Source: Prorocentrum cordatum
Taxonomy: Eukaryota; Sar; Dinophyceae; Prorocentrales; Prorocentraceae
Length of the DNA: 64,000 nucleotides
Direction of reading: 5' to 3'
Assembly: GCA_963575745.1 (NCBI GenBank)
Contig: CAUYUJ010014205.1
Span: forward strand, 488,087-552,086
A program made the position numbers and the translations under genes. Positions within the stretch are counted from its first letter, which is position 1. Each line of letters begins with the position of its first letter. Of the stretch, positions 10,165 to 19,476 are shown in pieces. The notes beneath the pieces are model-generated. The model did not search any database. It saw only the letters and a program-made list of their open reading frames with translations, and was not told where the DNA came from.

Positions 10165-12013
10165 GTTTGTACAGTTTCTGTTTGACGAACGACGGCCGAT
10201 CGGAGAGGCCAGGTGCGCGGTGCTGGCGGCGCAACAGCGGCGACCAGAGCTGGGAGGGCAACTCGGCGGAGCCTGGGAATCAGTGCGATCCTTGGCGTTC
10301 GGCGAGGACTCCCAGACCAGAACGCCCATCCCGAGGGAGATCCAGCGAACACTGCGGCGATGGGCACTCGCCAAGGCGCTGCTCCTCTCTCATCGGCCCT
10401 GCCTAGCGCTGCTGGAGTACAGCATGTTTGTGCGTGTGGCCATGGGTGGGTTGCTGAGGCCTGGCGAGGGAGCGAACTTGAAATGTTTGCACGTCCGCCT
10501 CAATCGACGCCAGGCCCCTGAGCAGGCAGCTCTTGTCATTGAGGGTCCGAAAAACAAGGCCTTCTTGGGAAAAAAGACAGACAGTACTATTGACGCGGCC
10601 CTCCACGGTGGCCTGGCTGAGATGATGGATGCACTGAGTGGGGCCCGAGGACGCGGCCCCCCCCTCGGGCTACTCAGGCCTCCGCCAGACACACAGGTCA
10701 ACCAGCTGGGGATCCCACAGTTCACTCTAGCGGGTCTCAGGGCGGGAGGAGCGACAGAGCTGTTCATGCGCACTAGAAATATTGCTCGGGCAAAGTTTCA
10801 TGGGAGGCGGGCGTCTGAGCGATCGCTGGCACACTACATCCAGAAGGCCAACGCTGCCGCAGCATTGTTCGATCTCGAGCCAAGACTTGCCAACGTTTTA
10901 GCCACCATCCGGGCGGAGTTCAGCTGCCTGGACGTCGGCCCCCCCCCTGCTCCGACTAAACCCTCTGCGGCCCGCCTACGTCTCTCGGCGAGCGACTTGC
11001 TCGAGGCGGCGGGCAGGGTCGAGGTGACGGCAGGGAAGATAGCAGTCGGAGAGACAGTTTCAGCAGTGTTTGACGGGAAGCATGATTATGCTAAGCAAGT
11101 GGCTTCGCGTCAGAGCCAATCTTATCCACTCAAAGTCCTGCGCGCCTACGCGCGCGCGCTGCAGGCCTTGGAGGAGCTGAGTGCCATCATGCCAGAGGCG
11201 CTGAGCTCGGGCCCGCTACTTGACGGGGACGGCGCGGCGGGCCCGCAAGAGGCCATGGTCGTGGCTGCCCCCCCCAGCACTTGGCCAAGCCCACCAGTCG
11301 CAGCAAGACCAGTCAGTCTGCCCGCTACGGGCTCGTGCTATCCTGGCGGGCGTCGGCCGAGTCGTGGTGGACCCTGTTGCGCATGCTATGGCTGGACGAC
11401 TTTGCTGAGCCTACTGGACGGCCGCTATTTCAAGTATCTGACGTGGCCGTGCCTTTGCCTCTTCACGATCGTCTCGATCTTTCGGCCTGATTGGGTCGTG
11501 GACTTGCTTGCGAGTCTCTTCTTCGGCGTGATAGAGCACATGGCGGACCGCTCCGTGGCCAGCAGCGTCTATCGCCTCAGCCGCCGCGGAGCAGATGCGG
11601 TCTCCTCAGCGGCTACACGCACGCAAGATGTTGCCGGAGCCTCTGCCACTGCACTCGAGAACACCACGCTCGCCTGGGCCAACCTGTCGGCGCGGGTCGC
11701 CGAGACGGTCGGCCCAGCGGCGGCGTCTGCGGTTGAGGCCTCCGTCGAGATCGTAGACTCGGTGCTGGACAAGACTGCTACCGCGGCGGCCAGCAAAACC
11801 GTAGAGCTGTTGGATGAGTTGCCGGAGCAATTCCAGGCAGGCGCCGTCGACATCGCTAACACAGTGGTGCAAGCAGTTGTAGAGTCCCCGCCGCCACCGT
11901 CGCTAGAGCCCAGAGCGCCACCAGTCGTGCTGCCGCCCCAGAAGGGCGGCTGGGTCAAATATTGTGCGACCTTGCTCGCAGGCGCCTATTTGCAGCGCCA
12001 GTACCAGCGTTGA
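9932..12013 (+). CDS. Tyrosine recombinase (integrase) with C-terminal hydrophobic and helical tail
   Basis: This frame is open from 9365, but only from about 9930 does it read as protein-like. Recombinase landmarks: GGLLRPGEGANLK with the first catalytic Arg at 10457-10459, TLAGLRAGGATE with the second Arg at 10739-10741, and GRRASERSLAHYIQ with the nucleophile Tyr at 10835-10837. The His of the usual HxxR box reads Ala, as I recall for related DIRS-type recombinases. It would join the circular cDNA to the chromosome. After about 10930 there is an unusual tail: linker, a hydrophobic stretch around YLTWPCLCLFTIVSIF and VVDLLASLFFGVIEH, a long Ala/Val/Thr-rich helical region, a Pro-rich segment and a basic end. 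The frame is intact to TGA at 12011-12013. Confidence 0.75.
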   Translation, partial: PRVSAIFDSTLGFAGEGPGGSRPRRRNLQVSLRGEAHATRLVKAAGALSAYGRGHGWGSLDRWLPGATKGRVVKRLIEFVQFLFDERRPIGEARCAVLAAQQRRPELGGQLGGAWESVRSLAFGEDSQTRTPIPREIQRTLRRWALAKALLLSHRPCLALLEYSMFVRVAMGGLLRPGEGANLKCLHVRLNRRQAPEQAALVIEGPKNKAFLGKKTDSTIDAALHGGLAEMMDALSGARGRGPPLGLLRPPPDTQVNQLGIPQFTLAGLRAGGATELFMRTRNIARAKFHGRRASERSLAHYIQKANAAAALFDLEPRLANVLATIRAEFSCLDVGPPPAPTKPSAARLRLSASDLLEAAGRVEVTAGKIAVGETVSAVFDGKHDYAKQVASRQSQSYPLKVLRAYARALQALEELSAIMPEALSSGPLLDGDGAAGPQEAMVVAAPPSTWPSPPVAARPVSLPATGSCYPGGRRPSRGGPCCACYGWTTLLSLLDGRYFKYLTWPCLCLFTIVSIFRPDWVVDLLASLFFGVIEHMADRSVASSVYRLSRRGADAVSSAATRTQDVAGASATALENTTLAWANLSARVAETVGPAAASAVEASVEIVDSVLDKTATAAASKTVELLDELPEQFQAGAVDIANTVVQAVVESPPPPSLEPRAPPVVLPPQKGGWVKYCATLLAGAYLQRQYQR

Positions 12014-12118
12014 CTCCCACCCCACCTTGTCTCGGCCTCAGTGGCTGCGATGTCCGCGTTGAGTTCTATAGCATAGGCTTCGCTCGCCCGCCCTCTCCCC
12101 CGATTGGCTGGCGGGGTT

Positions 12119-12348
12119 GGCATGTGATGATGAGAGGTCGTCGCCAGCTGATTTGATTGAAGATGCTTGCCGCCGCTCGGCCGAAGGGCCCGAGCGAGAG
12201 CGGGCAGTGGCAGCAGGCTCCGATTGTTGGGTAAACTTCGAGGACTAGCGTTCACGTGTTGCAGCAAAACGTCGCGTGCGATTGGATTACGTTCTAGCCC
12301 TCTCGGGCTCTCTCCGCAGGGGCCCCCTCCAAGTCTAGCCAGACAAGC
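12119..12348 (+). repeat. Split direct repeat B1 of element 1
   Basis: Starts GGCATGTGATGATGAGAGGT and ends near TAGCCAGACAAGC. It is repeated at 12438-12667 with a 319-bp offset and only scattered changes. It lies about 105 bases downstream of the recombinase stop. Confidence 0.9.
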
Positions 12349-12411
12349 TGCCCTTGAGCTCTTGGGAGGCGGCAGAGCCGGGCTGGGGAAAGAGGGGGGC
12401 TCAAGCGCTGC
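12349..12411 (+). repeat. Split direct repeat A2 of element 1
   Basis: TGCCCTTGAGCTCTTGGGAG onward repeats the 63-bp 5' end of the element (4277-4339) with about nine differences. It sits between B1 and B2, the position expected of A2. Confidence 0.85.
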
Positions 12412-12437
12412 CTCCACGACCCCGACCACCACCCTCT

Positions 12438-12667
12438 GGCATGTGATGATGAGAGGTCGTCGCCAGCTGATTTGATTGAAGATGCCTGCCGCCGCTCGGC
12501 CGAAGGGCCCGAGCGAGAGCGGGCAGTGGCAGCAGGCCCCGATTGCTGGGTAAACTCCGAGGACTAACGCGCACGTGTTGCAGCAAAACGTCGTGTGCGA
12601 TTGGATTATGTTCTAGCCCTCTCGGGCTCTCTTCGCAGGGGCCCCCTCCAAGTCTAGCCAGACGAGA
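12438..12667 (+). repeat. Split direct repeat B2 and 3' end of element 1
   Basis: Second copy of B1. Similarity ends at TAGCCAGACGAG, after which the TA-rich microsatellite begins at about 12669; this marks the 3' end of the element. Confidence 0.88.
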
Positions 12668-12668
12668 G

Positions 12669-12747
12669 CTATGTATATATATACATATATATATGTATAT
12701 ATGTATGTATATATATGTATATATATGTATATGTGTATATATATACA
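12669..12747. repeat. TATATG microsatellite, right flank of element 1
   Basis: Alternating TATA and TATG steps, matching the type of tract that precedes the element at 4046-4275. Confidence 0.95.
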
Positions 12748-12895
12748 CTGCCGTCTAGGCTGTGCAATATTTGCGGTACAACACACGTGCTCGTTCAATC
12801 TATGTGGCGCAGAATATGTGGCGCAATGGATGATGGAAGTAACCACAAAGCGCGCCGCAGGGGCGGTTTGTTCTCGTGCATTCCACGTGGTGCAA
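12748..12895. repeat. GTGCAA-type satellite between the two YR elements
   Basis: Motifs such as GCTGTGCAATATTTGC, TTCAATCTATGTGGCGC and ACGTGGTGCAAG belong to the satellite at 1-540. It continues the host repeat interrupted by element 1. 12896-13053 is GC-rich sequence of no recognised type. Confidence 0.7.
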
Positions 12896-13053
12896 GTCAA
12901 CGGCGGCGTCGAGGCGGCGACGGGACGGCGACGGCGGTCACGTAGCCGCCAGACCGAAGGCACGGCCCAGTCCCTTAGAGCAGCAGCAGAACCCCTAAAT
13001 GCAATCGCTGCTTGGGGAATATAGACGTACAGAGATGCATATAAGGGGTGTAT

Positions 13054-13082
13054 ATAGAGGGGTGCGTGCACATAGCTATCTT
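13054..13082 (+). repeat. Split direct repeat A1 of element 2
   Basis: ATAGAGGGGTGCGTGCACAT plus AGCTATCTT matches 20085-20113 at 27 of 29 positions. Confidence 0.7.
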
Positions 13083-13539
13083 TTGGTGACTCGGAAAAAA
13101 TACATTTTTTCAAGGGGTTTCGTCCGCAACGTTTCTCTCTCAAGTCTGCTGCTTCGGACAGCAGAGGCCGCCCGCTCTTTCCGATCCTGCAGGCGCGCCG
13201 GGAGCGCGGCTGGCCCACCCATCTCTGGCGGCGCCGGCGCCGGCGGCAGCGGGCGGCCCTCTGGGACTGGAGCAGACAAGGGGCGGAGGCCCCTTCGGCG
13301 CCCCAGTCGCGCCGGCGGCCTCGACTGGCCCGACGCGCCAGGCTGCTGGGGCAGGGCTGCCCTGACCGCCCCGAGACGCCCGCCTGCCCAGCTTGCTCGA
13401 GCTGGCCGGAGCCTCCGGCGACCGACGCAGCTGCACTGCTGGGGCAGGCCGGGGTGCAGGAACGGGCTACGAGGCCGACGACGAGGCTCTCGGCCGGCGG
13501 AGCCTGTTCGCCTCGAGATGCCACTGCTGGCGTTCGTGA

Positions 13540-15120
13540 TTGGCTGGGCGTGGTGGAGCGACCCGACGGCCAGGCGGACGGTCGGCGCGCGGTATCGAGA
13601 CGACGATGTTGACCACGAGCGGCTGCATCTGCATCCTCGGCTTCGATGAGCACGTTTGGGCCGTGACGGTCGCGCGCGACGCCACTATCGTTCAGGCTCG
13701 CCGCCCCGTGGGCGCGATGGGCTACGGCGACGACCTCTCGCCCGGCGACGTGGTCGATGCGCGGGGTCCGCGCTCCGCGCGGGTCGAGCGCTGGGCGACG
13801 CCGAGTACGTCCACTGCTGGTTGGCGCGGCCCAAGAGCGCCCTGGGGTGGCTGGGCTCCTCGCGCGGGCCACTGGGCCTGGAGACTGAGAAGACGACCGC
13901 AGGGATGGTCAGCGATCACGCCGCGGGCATCCGCACCTCTTGGGTCGACTACGACATCCAGGGGGGGGAGTTTTGAGTCGCGGCGGAGTCTGATTCGAGA
14001 GAACATGCAGGAGGTCTTTGCTGGCACGCCCTTCGGAGAGCCAGGCACGACGCTCCTCTTGGCCAGGCACTTCGACCGGTCTTTGGGACCCCCGCGCCAG
14101 TGGCTCCTCATGTGGAAGGGGGAGCGCAAGATATATCACCACGAGATGAAGGTCTTGTGTGCCGCCTTTTATTTCGCGGGGGTGCACGACCAGCTGGCAC
14201 GAACGTCCTCGCTTCGCTGGAGACGTTCAGCTACGGGCCCCGGACCATCATCGACGCCTACGAGAGCCCGCTGAAGGTCAAGCGGGAGCACGCGAAGCTG
14301 GACGTAGACATGGGCACGCCCGACAACCTGGCCAGCTCTTTCCTCCAGTCGTGCGCGGGCTGGCGGGCCAGGGATCGCGCCCACGTCATCGGGGCCCTCG
14401 GCGCCAGGGCAGCGGCGCTCGCCGGCCTCGCGGGGGCCCCGCGGCCGCCGCGGGGGGAATCAGGGCGGGCGACGCCGACGCGGGCAGCGGGGGCCCAGAC
14501 GGGCACGGAGGAGAACGCGGCGGCAGCGGGCTCGAGGACCGCGGCCGAGGCCGGCGCGGACCCGGGCCCGCTGCCGCCTCCCCGCCGCGAGCAGCGCTAC
14601 CGCCGAGGGGTCTCGCCCTACCCTCGGCGGGCAATCAGTGGGCGCTGGAGGCCCTCCTCCAGGTGGCCGACCGACGAGGGACTTCGTTCCCTTGCTTGTT
14701 CCTGCGTCGCCAGCTGGCCTCGCCACCTCGACTCGCTCGGCAAAGAAGGTGCGGGGCCAGGATTGGCGGCGCGCAAAGACGGCGCAGGAGGCGGTCCACG
14801 GACTGAACTGGCTCGCCGGCAAAGACATGTGGAACCTTGCCCCTGAGTCGGCCAAGCCAGGTATTTTGACGCCCGAGGCGATGGCCCACGTGGAAGGCCT
14901 GGCCACGGACGCGGGGCCCATGCCTGAGGCCCTCTCGGGGCGGGGGGCCCTGCGAGACCTCCTGCGCGGTCGGTCCCTGTGCGAGTTGGAGACCACCTCC
15001 GCGAACCTCGCGGCCTTCGACGCCGACCTCGCGCCCTTGCCCGGCGACGCGTCGGGCTCTCCCCGATCGAGTCGCCGCAGGACGCGCTCTCTCGCCCCTT
15101 GGGGGCCCATCGCGAGCTGA
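13540..15120 (+). pseudogene. Gag-like / pre-RT region of element 2, multiple frameshifts
   Basis: Recognisable pieces appear in successive frames. In the frame of 13540-14274: LIRENMQEVFAGTPFG, ARHFDRSLGPPRQWLLMW and HHEMKVLCAAFYFAGVHDQL. In the frame of 14100-14846: TNVLASLETFSYGPRTIIDAY. In the frame of 14638-15120: RDFVPLLVPASPAGLATSTR, then AVHGLNWLAGKDMWNL and ALRDLLRGRSLCELETTS. This chain resembles the conserved segment before RT in GC-rich dinoflagellate retroelements, where a coiled or nucleocapsid-like region is followed by an RT-leading domain. At least two frame changes are needed (near 14200 and between about 14440 and 14660). The Ala/Gly/Arg-rich stretch 14380-14640 is a low-complexity linker. 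Confidence 0.55.
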
Positions 15121-16420
15121 TGCTGCGACCCGAGATTGAGATTGAAGAGATAGAGTTCGAGGCGCAGTGGAGCACGCCGCGCGCTGACAGAGAGCTGCGG
15201 TTAAAAAAGAAGGCGTACCACGCCTTCGCGAAGAGGTTCTGGACCTGGGCATGCTCGACGCTACGCTCAGGCCACGGCAGAGGATCGGGACCTTCTTCGT
15301 CTGGAAGAGCAGCAAGACGCGCCTCGGGCTGATCATAGACGCTAGGAGGAGCAATTGCCGGCCCGGCCCCCCGCAGGGCGCTCGGCCTTGCACTTCAGAA
15401 GCGCCCGCGAACATCGAGGTTGGCGACGGCGACCTCGAGAGTCTACAGAACCTGAAGCTGCACACGGGCATGGTAGACGCGAAGGACCGAAGGGCTGCTT
15501 CCACCGCCTCAAGGCCCCCGATTGGCCCAGGCCCTTCTTCGCCCAGCCGGAGGCGCCTGCGCGGGCGCTGGGGTCGACGGAGCTGGACGGCGCCAGGCCT
15601 GGGCCAAACGACGCTGCATGGCCCGCCTCGGCCCCCATGGGCGCGGGCTTCGCCTGGTCGCTGCACTTCGTCCGAGAGGCCTTGCACGGCTCGGAGCTTC
15701 TGCGCGACTGGTCGCCGCCCCCGGCGCTCTCCGAGAATCGCCCCCGGCGCCGCGCGCACGCGCGCAACTTGGGCGCTTTTTCGCGGGGCGCGGGGGCCGC
15801 GGGCAAGGCCGTCCGAGAGCGGGGGGCTGGCTTCGCGCAGCGCGGGCAGGAGCAACGCGGGGACGAGGTCCTGAGCGAGGACATCCGAGCCCGGGGCCGC
15901 CGGCTCGACGGGCGCCGGCTGCGCGCGGCCGCTGCGCCCGAGCGTTTTTGGGAAGTCTGGGCCGCGAATGAGGAGATGCTTCGTCGCGGCAAGTGTCCAG
16001 GCTGGGCCCTCGAGCGCCGGCTTGGTCGCGCCACTTGCGTGGGTCTCATTCAGAGGGGCCCCTTGACCTTTCACACCTGCTATCGGTTCAGTCGCACTCG
16101 CCACACTGATGTCGCTGTCTTGCGGCCCTCAATGCGCGATAAGATCCGAGCGCGGAAGCGGCCGATGGCCTTCTTGGCCCAGGACTGAGGGCGGCGCTGG
16201 AGTGAGTCAGTGGCTCAAAGTGATGCGAGCGAGCATGGGCGTGGAGTCCGCCCCTCTACTTGGGCCTCAACGCGGGTTTCCTCGGTTGGCCGCGTTTTGG
16301 AAAGGAGCCGATTTCAGCTCGCAGGCCACACCGCCCGGGAGTCGGCCCCCAGCGCGGCCGGCCTCGTCGAGGCTTTCGGTCTGGCGCCTGGGAAACTCCG
16401 TGCAGGATGTCTGGTTTGAT
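15121..16420 (+). pseudogene. Reverse transcriptase and start of RNase H, element 2 (active site lost)
   Basis: RT fingers appear in the frame of 15251: GTFFVWKSSKTRLGLIIDAR and SEAPANIEVGDGDLESL. A shift near 15485 moves to the frame of 15355-16188: CFHRLKAPDWPRPFF, then GAGFAWSLHFVREALHG. Where related RTs carry a Tyr-x-Asp box followed by NLGV, this copy reads AHARNLGAF, so the catalytic Asp is gone. The thumb and connection follow (RGKCPGWALERRLGRATCVG). A further frame at 16210-16419 starts RNase H with QSDASEHGRGV (Asp 16222-16224) and LERSRFQL. The start of an intact protein cannot be set. Confidence 0.65.
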
Positions 16421-16430
16421 CGAAAAATCA

Positions 16431-17383
16431 TGAAACAATCCATGATCGAAAATGCCCCCCATTGCGAGGGCGCGGCCGCGGACGCGCCGCCACATTCTGA
16501 CTTGCCGCGCGTTCTGTTGGGGGCATATGCGCAGATTCCATAGTCACGATCACGGGCGGGCCAGCTACGAACGACCGCGACGTCATTATCTCGGGTTTAC
16601 GAGGGGGCCCCGTGCGAGCACGCACGGCGCGCGCGAGCCGCAGCGAATCAGAGCAGAGACTACACGCGCAGGAATCAAACCAGCACTGGCGCGCAGCAGC
16701 GGCGCGACCCCGTGAACCAACGAGACGCAGCTCGACGCGACATCGCGTTCGGGCGACCAAGACACCCGCGTCAAACCAGGGGCAACATCAATATTCAACA
16801 GCACTTTTGGCCAACCGAGAAAAAGCGTTGATCAATGATGTCGCGAGTGCACCTGTAAACCACAATAGGTTGATCAAACATCAAAGCGGTGGGGATGTCG
16901 CGAGCAAAATGTTGATCACACATGCCTAAACAACAAAAGGTTTCCATGTTGGGAACTGAAAGTCGCGGGTGCCAACCGAATTCACTTGCGATTCCGAATC
17001 CCATCCATTGAGCCCGTTCACACGGGGTGAGTTAGCCCCGCGCAGACCGCGCGAGCCGGGCGCCCAGACACGCCGCCAACGTCGCAGCGAACGCGCGTGA
17101 AACAACGCGCGCGAGTACGCCGAGGAGGCACGCGCGCCTCGCATGAAAAGGTCAAGCACTGAACGCACATCTGCGAACGAAACCACCGAGCGCCGCCCGA
17201 AAAGAGGACCCGCGCTGCGCCAAAACAGTAGCGCCTCAGATCGCGAGCAGACGAAACGACGATGACGCAACGCGCGGGCTTCACCGGGCGCGCCATCGAA
17301 AGCGCCAGTCGACGGGAATTGCGAAGCGAAGCAAAAACAACAACATAACAACAACAACAAAAAAAAAAAAAAAAAAAAAAAAA
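16431..17383 (+). mobile_element. Nested insert with A24 tail inside the RNase H of element 2
   Basis: RNase H coding stops making sense after about 16430 and resumes near 17407. In between lies sequence of different character, ending in CAA repeats and a run of about 24 A residues (17360-17383). A poly(A) end is typical of LINE-mobilised SINEs or processed transcripts. Inside are imperfect repeats of TTGATCA and GATGTCGCGAG (about 16828-16920). No protein is recognised and no clear target-site duplication was found; GATCGA occurs near both edges but is weak. Boundaries are approximate. Confidence 0.5.
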
Positions 17384-17406
17384 CGGGCCAACAGGGATGA
17401 CATTTT

Positions 17407-17870
17407 CTATTTCGATCGACCAAAACGTCTTTGACTCCAGGTGACGAAATCTTTGACTTGTGGTTGTGCCCGATTTTCCCAAGGTTCCGGCAGGCCTCCT
17501 TGATCAGAGCCTTTGGACCCTTCGTGTTTGGGGCGCGTGGAAGTTTTGGGGGAACATCCTGATCTTCGAGGCTCGAGCCTTGGGTCTAGGGGTCCGGCGG
17601 ATTGCTTCAAACTCCCCTGGATGTCACTGTAGGGCGCTGGTGCTGAGCGACAGCATGAGTATCGTACTTGCCTTTGCGAGGTCCCGCTCACGCGAGCTTC
17701 GCCTCCTCATTCATATCCGCCGGTCTGTCGCCTACAGGTGGATCCCGAGTGACTTGATTTCCGCAGACGAACCCGCATGTCGAAACGACCCGGATTTTCC
17801 GGAGAGGCCGAACGCTTGCTGCTCTCACCCCGCCCCTCCGTACCCAGCTTGGCTCAAATCCGATGCCTCG
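17407..17870 (+). pseudogene. RNase H, second part, element 2
   Basis: The frame of 17460 reads PDFPKVPAGLLDQSLW, GNILIFEARALGLGVRRIA (Glu 17568-17570), LVLSDSMSIVLAFARSRSRE (Asp 17649-17651) and YRWIPSDLISADEPACR. This is the RNase H order Glu, Asp, then the final Asp in a W-I-P-S ... ADEP box, which is usually ADEPSR here. With QSDAS at 16222 it completes the domain, split by the insert. It would degrade the RNA strand of the RNA:DNA hybrid. Confidence 0.7.
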
Positions 17871-19180
17871 CATGCAGACGTTGCCGAGCCACCGACAGAC
17901 TCGGGCCCTCGCTCGACAGACCTCCAGCGATGGGTCTGGCCTGAGGCGCCGGCGAGGGCAGACGCCGTCTCTGGCCCAGGGGGCGGGGGCCGTGACTCGG
18001 ATAGCGCCCGCGCAGGAGCGGAGCGCGAGGGCGTTGGCTCGGGCGGGCGCCCGAAGAACGCGGCCGAGGCCACAGCTATTGCCTCAGGAAGCGGCCTTAG
18101 CCAGCACGAGCGGCAGCTCCTCGCTCGAGCCCAAGCCCGACGGCGTCGGCGGAGGGGCCCGCGCGCTGGCGCGGAGCTCCCAGGGGGGGCCGGTGAGGAA
18201 CTTGGGGGCGGCGTTCGGCTTAGAGAACGAGGGGCCCAGCCTGCTGGAGGCCAGGGCGACCTCGGACAACGCGCGCCGCTGCTACTCCAGCCACCTCGAG
18301 GGCTTCGAGGCCTGCGCCGAAGAGCTCGACCCGACGGGCGAGGACGACAGCGACGTGGTCGGCGGGTCTGCGATGTGCTTCAGCGGCGGTTTCCTCAGCG
18401 GTGGTCAGACTGCGGAGCGAAGGTGCTGGCGGCCTCTGCGGACCGCCGCCCGGCCTTCGCCAGGGATTGCAGGCGGCGGGGGCCGCTGATCTGGCGCCGC
18501 TTCCGCAGGTGGCGCCGCCTCGCGCCTGGTCGATCGCGGCGCCCCCTCCCTCGGGCGGGGGGGGGCGACAACTGCCGACGTCCGCGCGAGGCGGCGCAGG
18601 CTGATGGCCGCGGCAATCCTGCCGGGCGGCGCGGCCCACCTCTGGCCGCGCGAGCTGGCTAGGGCGTGGCCCGAGGACCTGGCCCCCAGGGCGCGGTGCG
18701 TCTCGGGGCCCTGGTCGCCGATCACCATCCCGCAGACGAGGGGGGCAACCACCAAGACGGGGGCGATGGGCAGCAGTGTGATCCCGGGCGGCAAGCGGCA
18801 GCACAGGAATACTCCCCTTCGGGAGGCGCTGGCGAGAGCTCGTCGCGGGGCGACGGCCTGGGCGTTCACGTACCCCGAGCCAGTGAAGCTGCTCAGGGCG
18901 GCCCGCAGCCGGCTCGGCGCGCCCGCGGCGCCGCGCGCGATGAGACGCAGCCCCCCGGCATCGGCGAGACTCAGTAGGGCCGCCGCTCGACGAGCGGCGG
19001 AAGAGGGGGCGCTGGGCGAGCCGCAAGTCGGTCTTCAAGTGCGAGGAGGCGGCGAAGCCCAACATGGCGCGGCGCGACCTGCCCCTGGCAATCCAGAGGC
19101 GGCACATGGCGCTCGACACGCGCCTCGAGGAGCTGCTGCCGCGGGGCGCAGGCCGCTGGGCCAGCGGCGCGGCGCGCCGA
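17863..19180 (+). pseudogene. Tyrosine recombinase of element 2, catalytic residues replaced
   Basis: The N-terminal core-binding part is in the frame of 17863-18489 (PSLLEARATSDNARRCYSSH, then LEGFEACAEELD). It shifts to the frame of 17460 (KVLAASADRRPAFARDCRRR, RRWRRLAPGRSRRPLP) and then to the frame of 18604 (LWPRELARAWPEDL, then TTKTGAMGSSVI and WAFTYPEPVKLLRAA). The first catalytic Arg, expected in LRPREL, is Trp (TGG at 18643-18645), consistent with a CpG-type C to T change. The LRHSGPS box reads MRRSPPA, His to Arg at 18946-18948. In a third frame KRGRWASRKSVFKCEEAAK runs from 19001, with Cys (19040-19042) where the nucleophile Tyr is expected. This copy cannot be an active recombinase as read. 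Confidence 0.65.
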
Positions 19181-19476
19181 TGAAGGGCCAGTACCTCGGC
19201 GATTTCTTCGCGGGCGCGGGCGGGGTCGCTCGCGCCTGCCGGCGCCCTGGCATGCCCGCGCGGACTTGGGAGGTTCGAGATGGCCCATCTGGCGACCTGA
19301 CCCGCCGGCCCGTGCCCCGCTGCATCCGCCAAGATGTCAGTGCAGGCAAGCTTCTCGGCGCAATGTTTGCGCATCTGTGCCAGTCGTTTTCAGCGGCCAG
19401 AGACCGCGCTGCAGTCATCCGCGCTCCTGACTTCCCTTGCAGCCCGCAGGGCGCTGAAAGACTGTGCGGGCAGTGA
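19180..19476 (+). pseudogene. C5-methyltransferase-like domain of element 2, truncated
   Basis: From ATG 19180 the frame reads MKGQYLGDFFAGAGGVARAC, a clear motif I (Asp 19201-19203). It continues to WEVRDGPSGDLTRR and a motif IV region AHLCQSFSAARDRAAV, where the usual PPC is HLC but the Cys is kept (19378-19380). The frame ends at 19474-19476, before any ENV-like motif VI, so the domain is truncated or frameshifted. It lies after the recombinase, opposite to element 1, and its motifs differ enough that it looks like a separate subfamily. Confidence 0.65.

Larger units (their letters stand above)
4277..12668 (+). mobile_element. YR (DIRS/PAT/Ngaro-like) retrotransposon with methyltransferase domain, element 1
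   Basis: Coding regions run in the order gag-like, RT, RNase H, C5-methyltransferase-like and tyrosine recombinase. The ends form a split direct repeat: A1 at 4277-4339, then after the coding body B1 (12119-12348), A2 (12349-12411) and B2 (12438-12667). That A1 ... B1-A2-B2 layout is described for PAT, Ngaro and related YR retrotransposons, which integrate through a circular intermediate using the recombinase rather than an integrase. TA/TATG microsatellite lies on both sides and GTGCAA satellite beyond. Several frameshifts and an internal 628-bp duplication make the copy non-autonomous. The domain calls rest on visible motifs; assignment to a named superfamily is inference. Confidence 0.85.

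Noticed and set aside
12395-12411. GGCTCAAG near the end of element 1, possible spliced-leader remnant
   Set aside because: It is part of the A2 repeat and lacks the rest of the leader.
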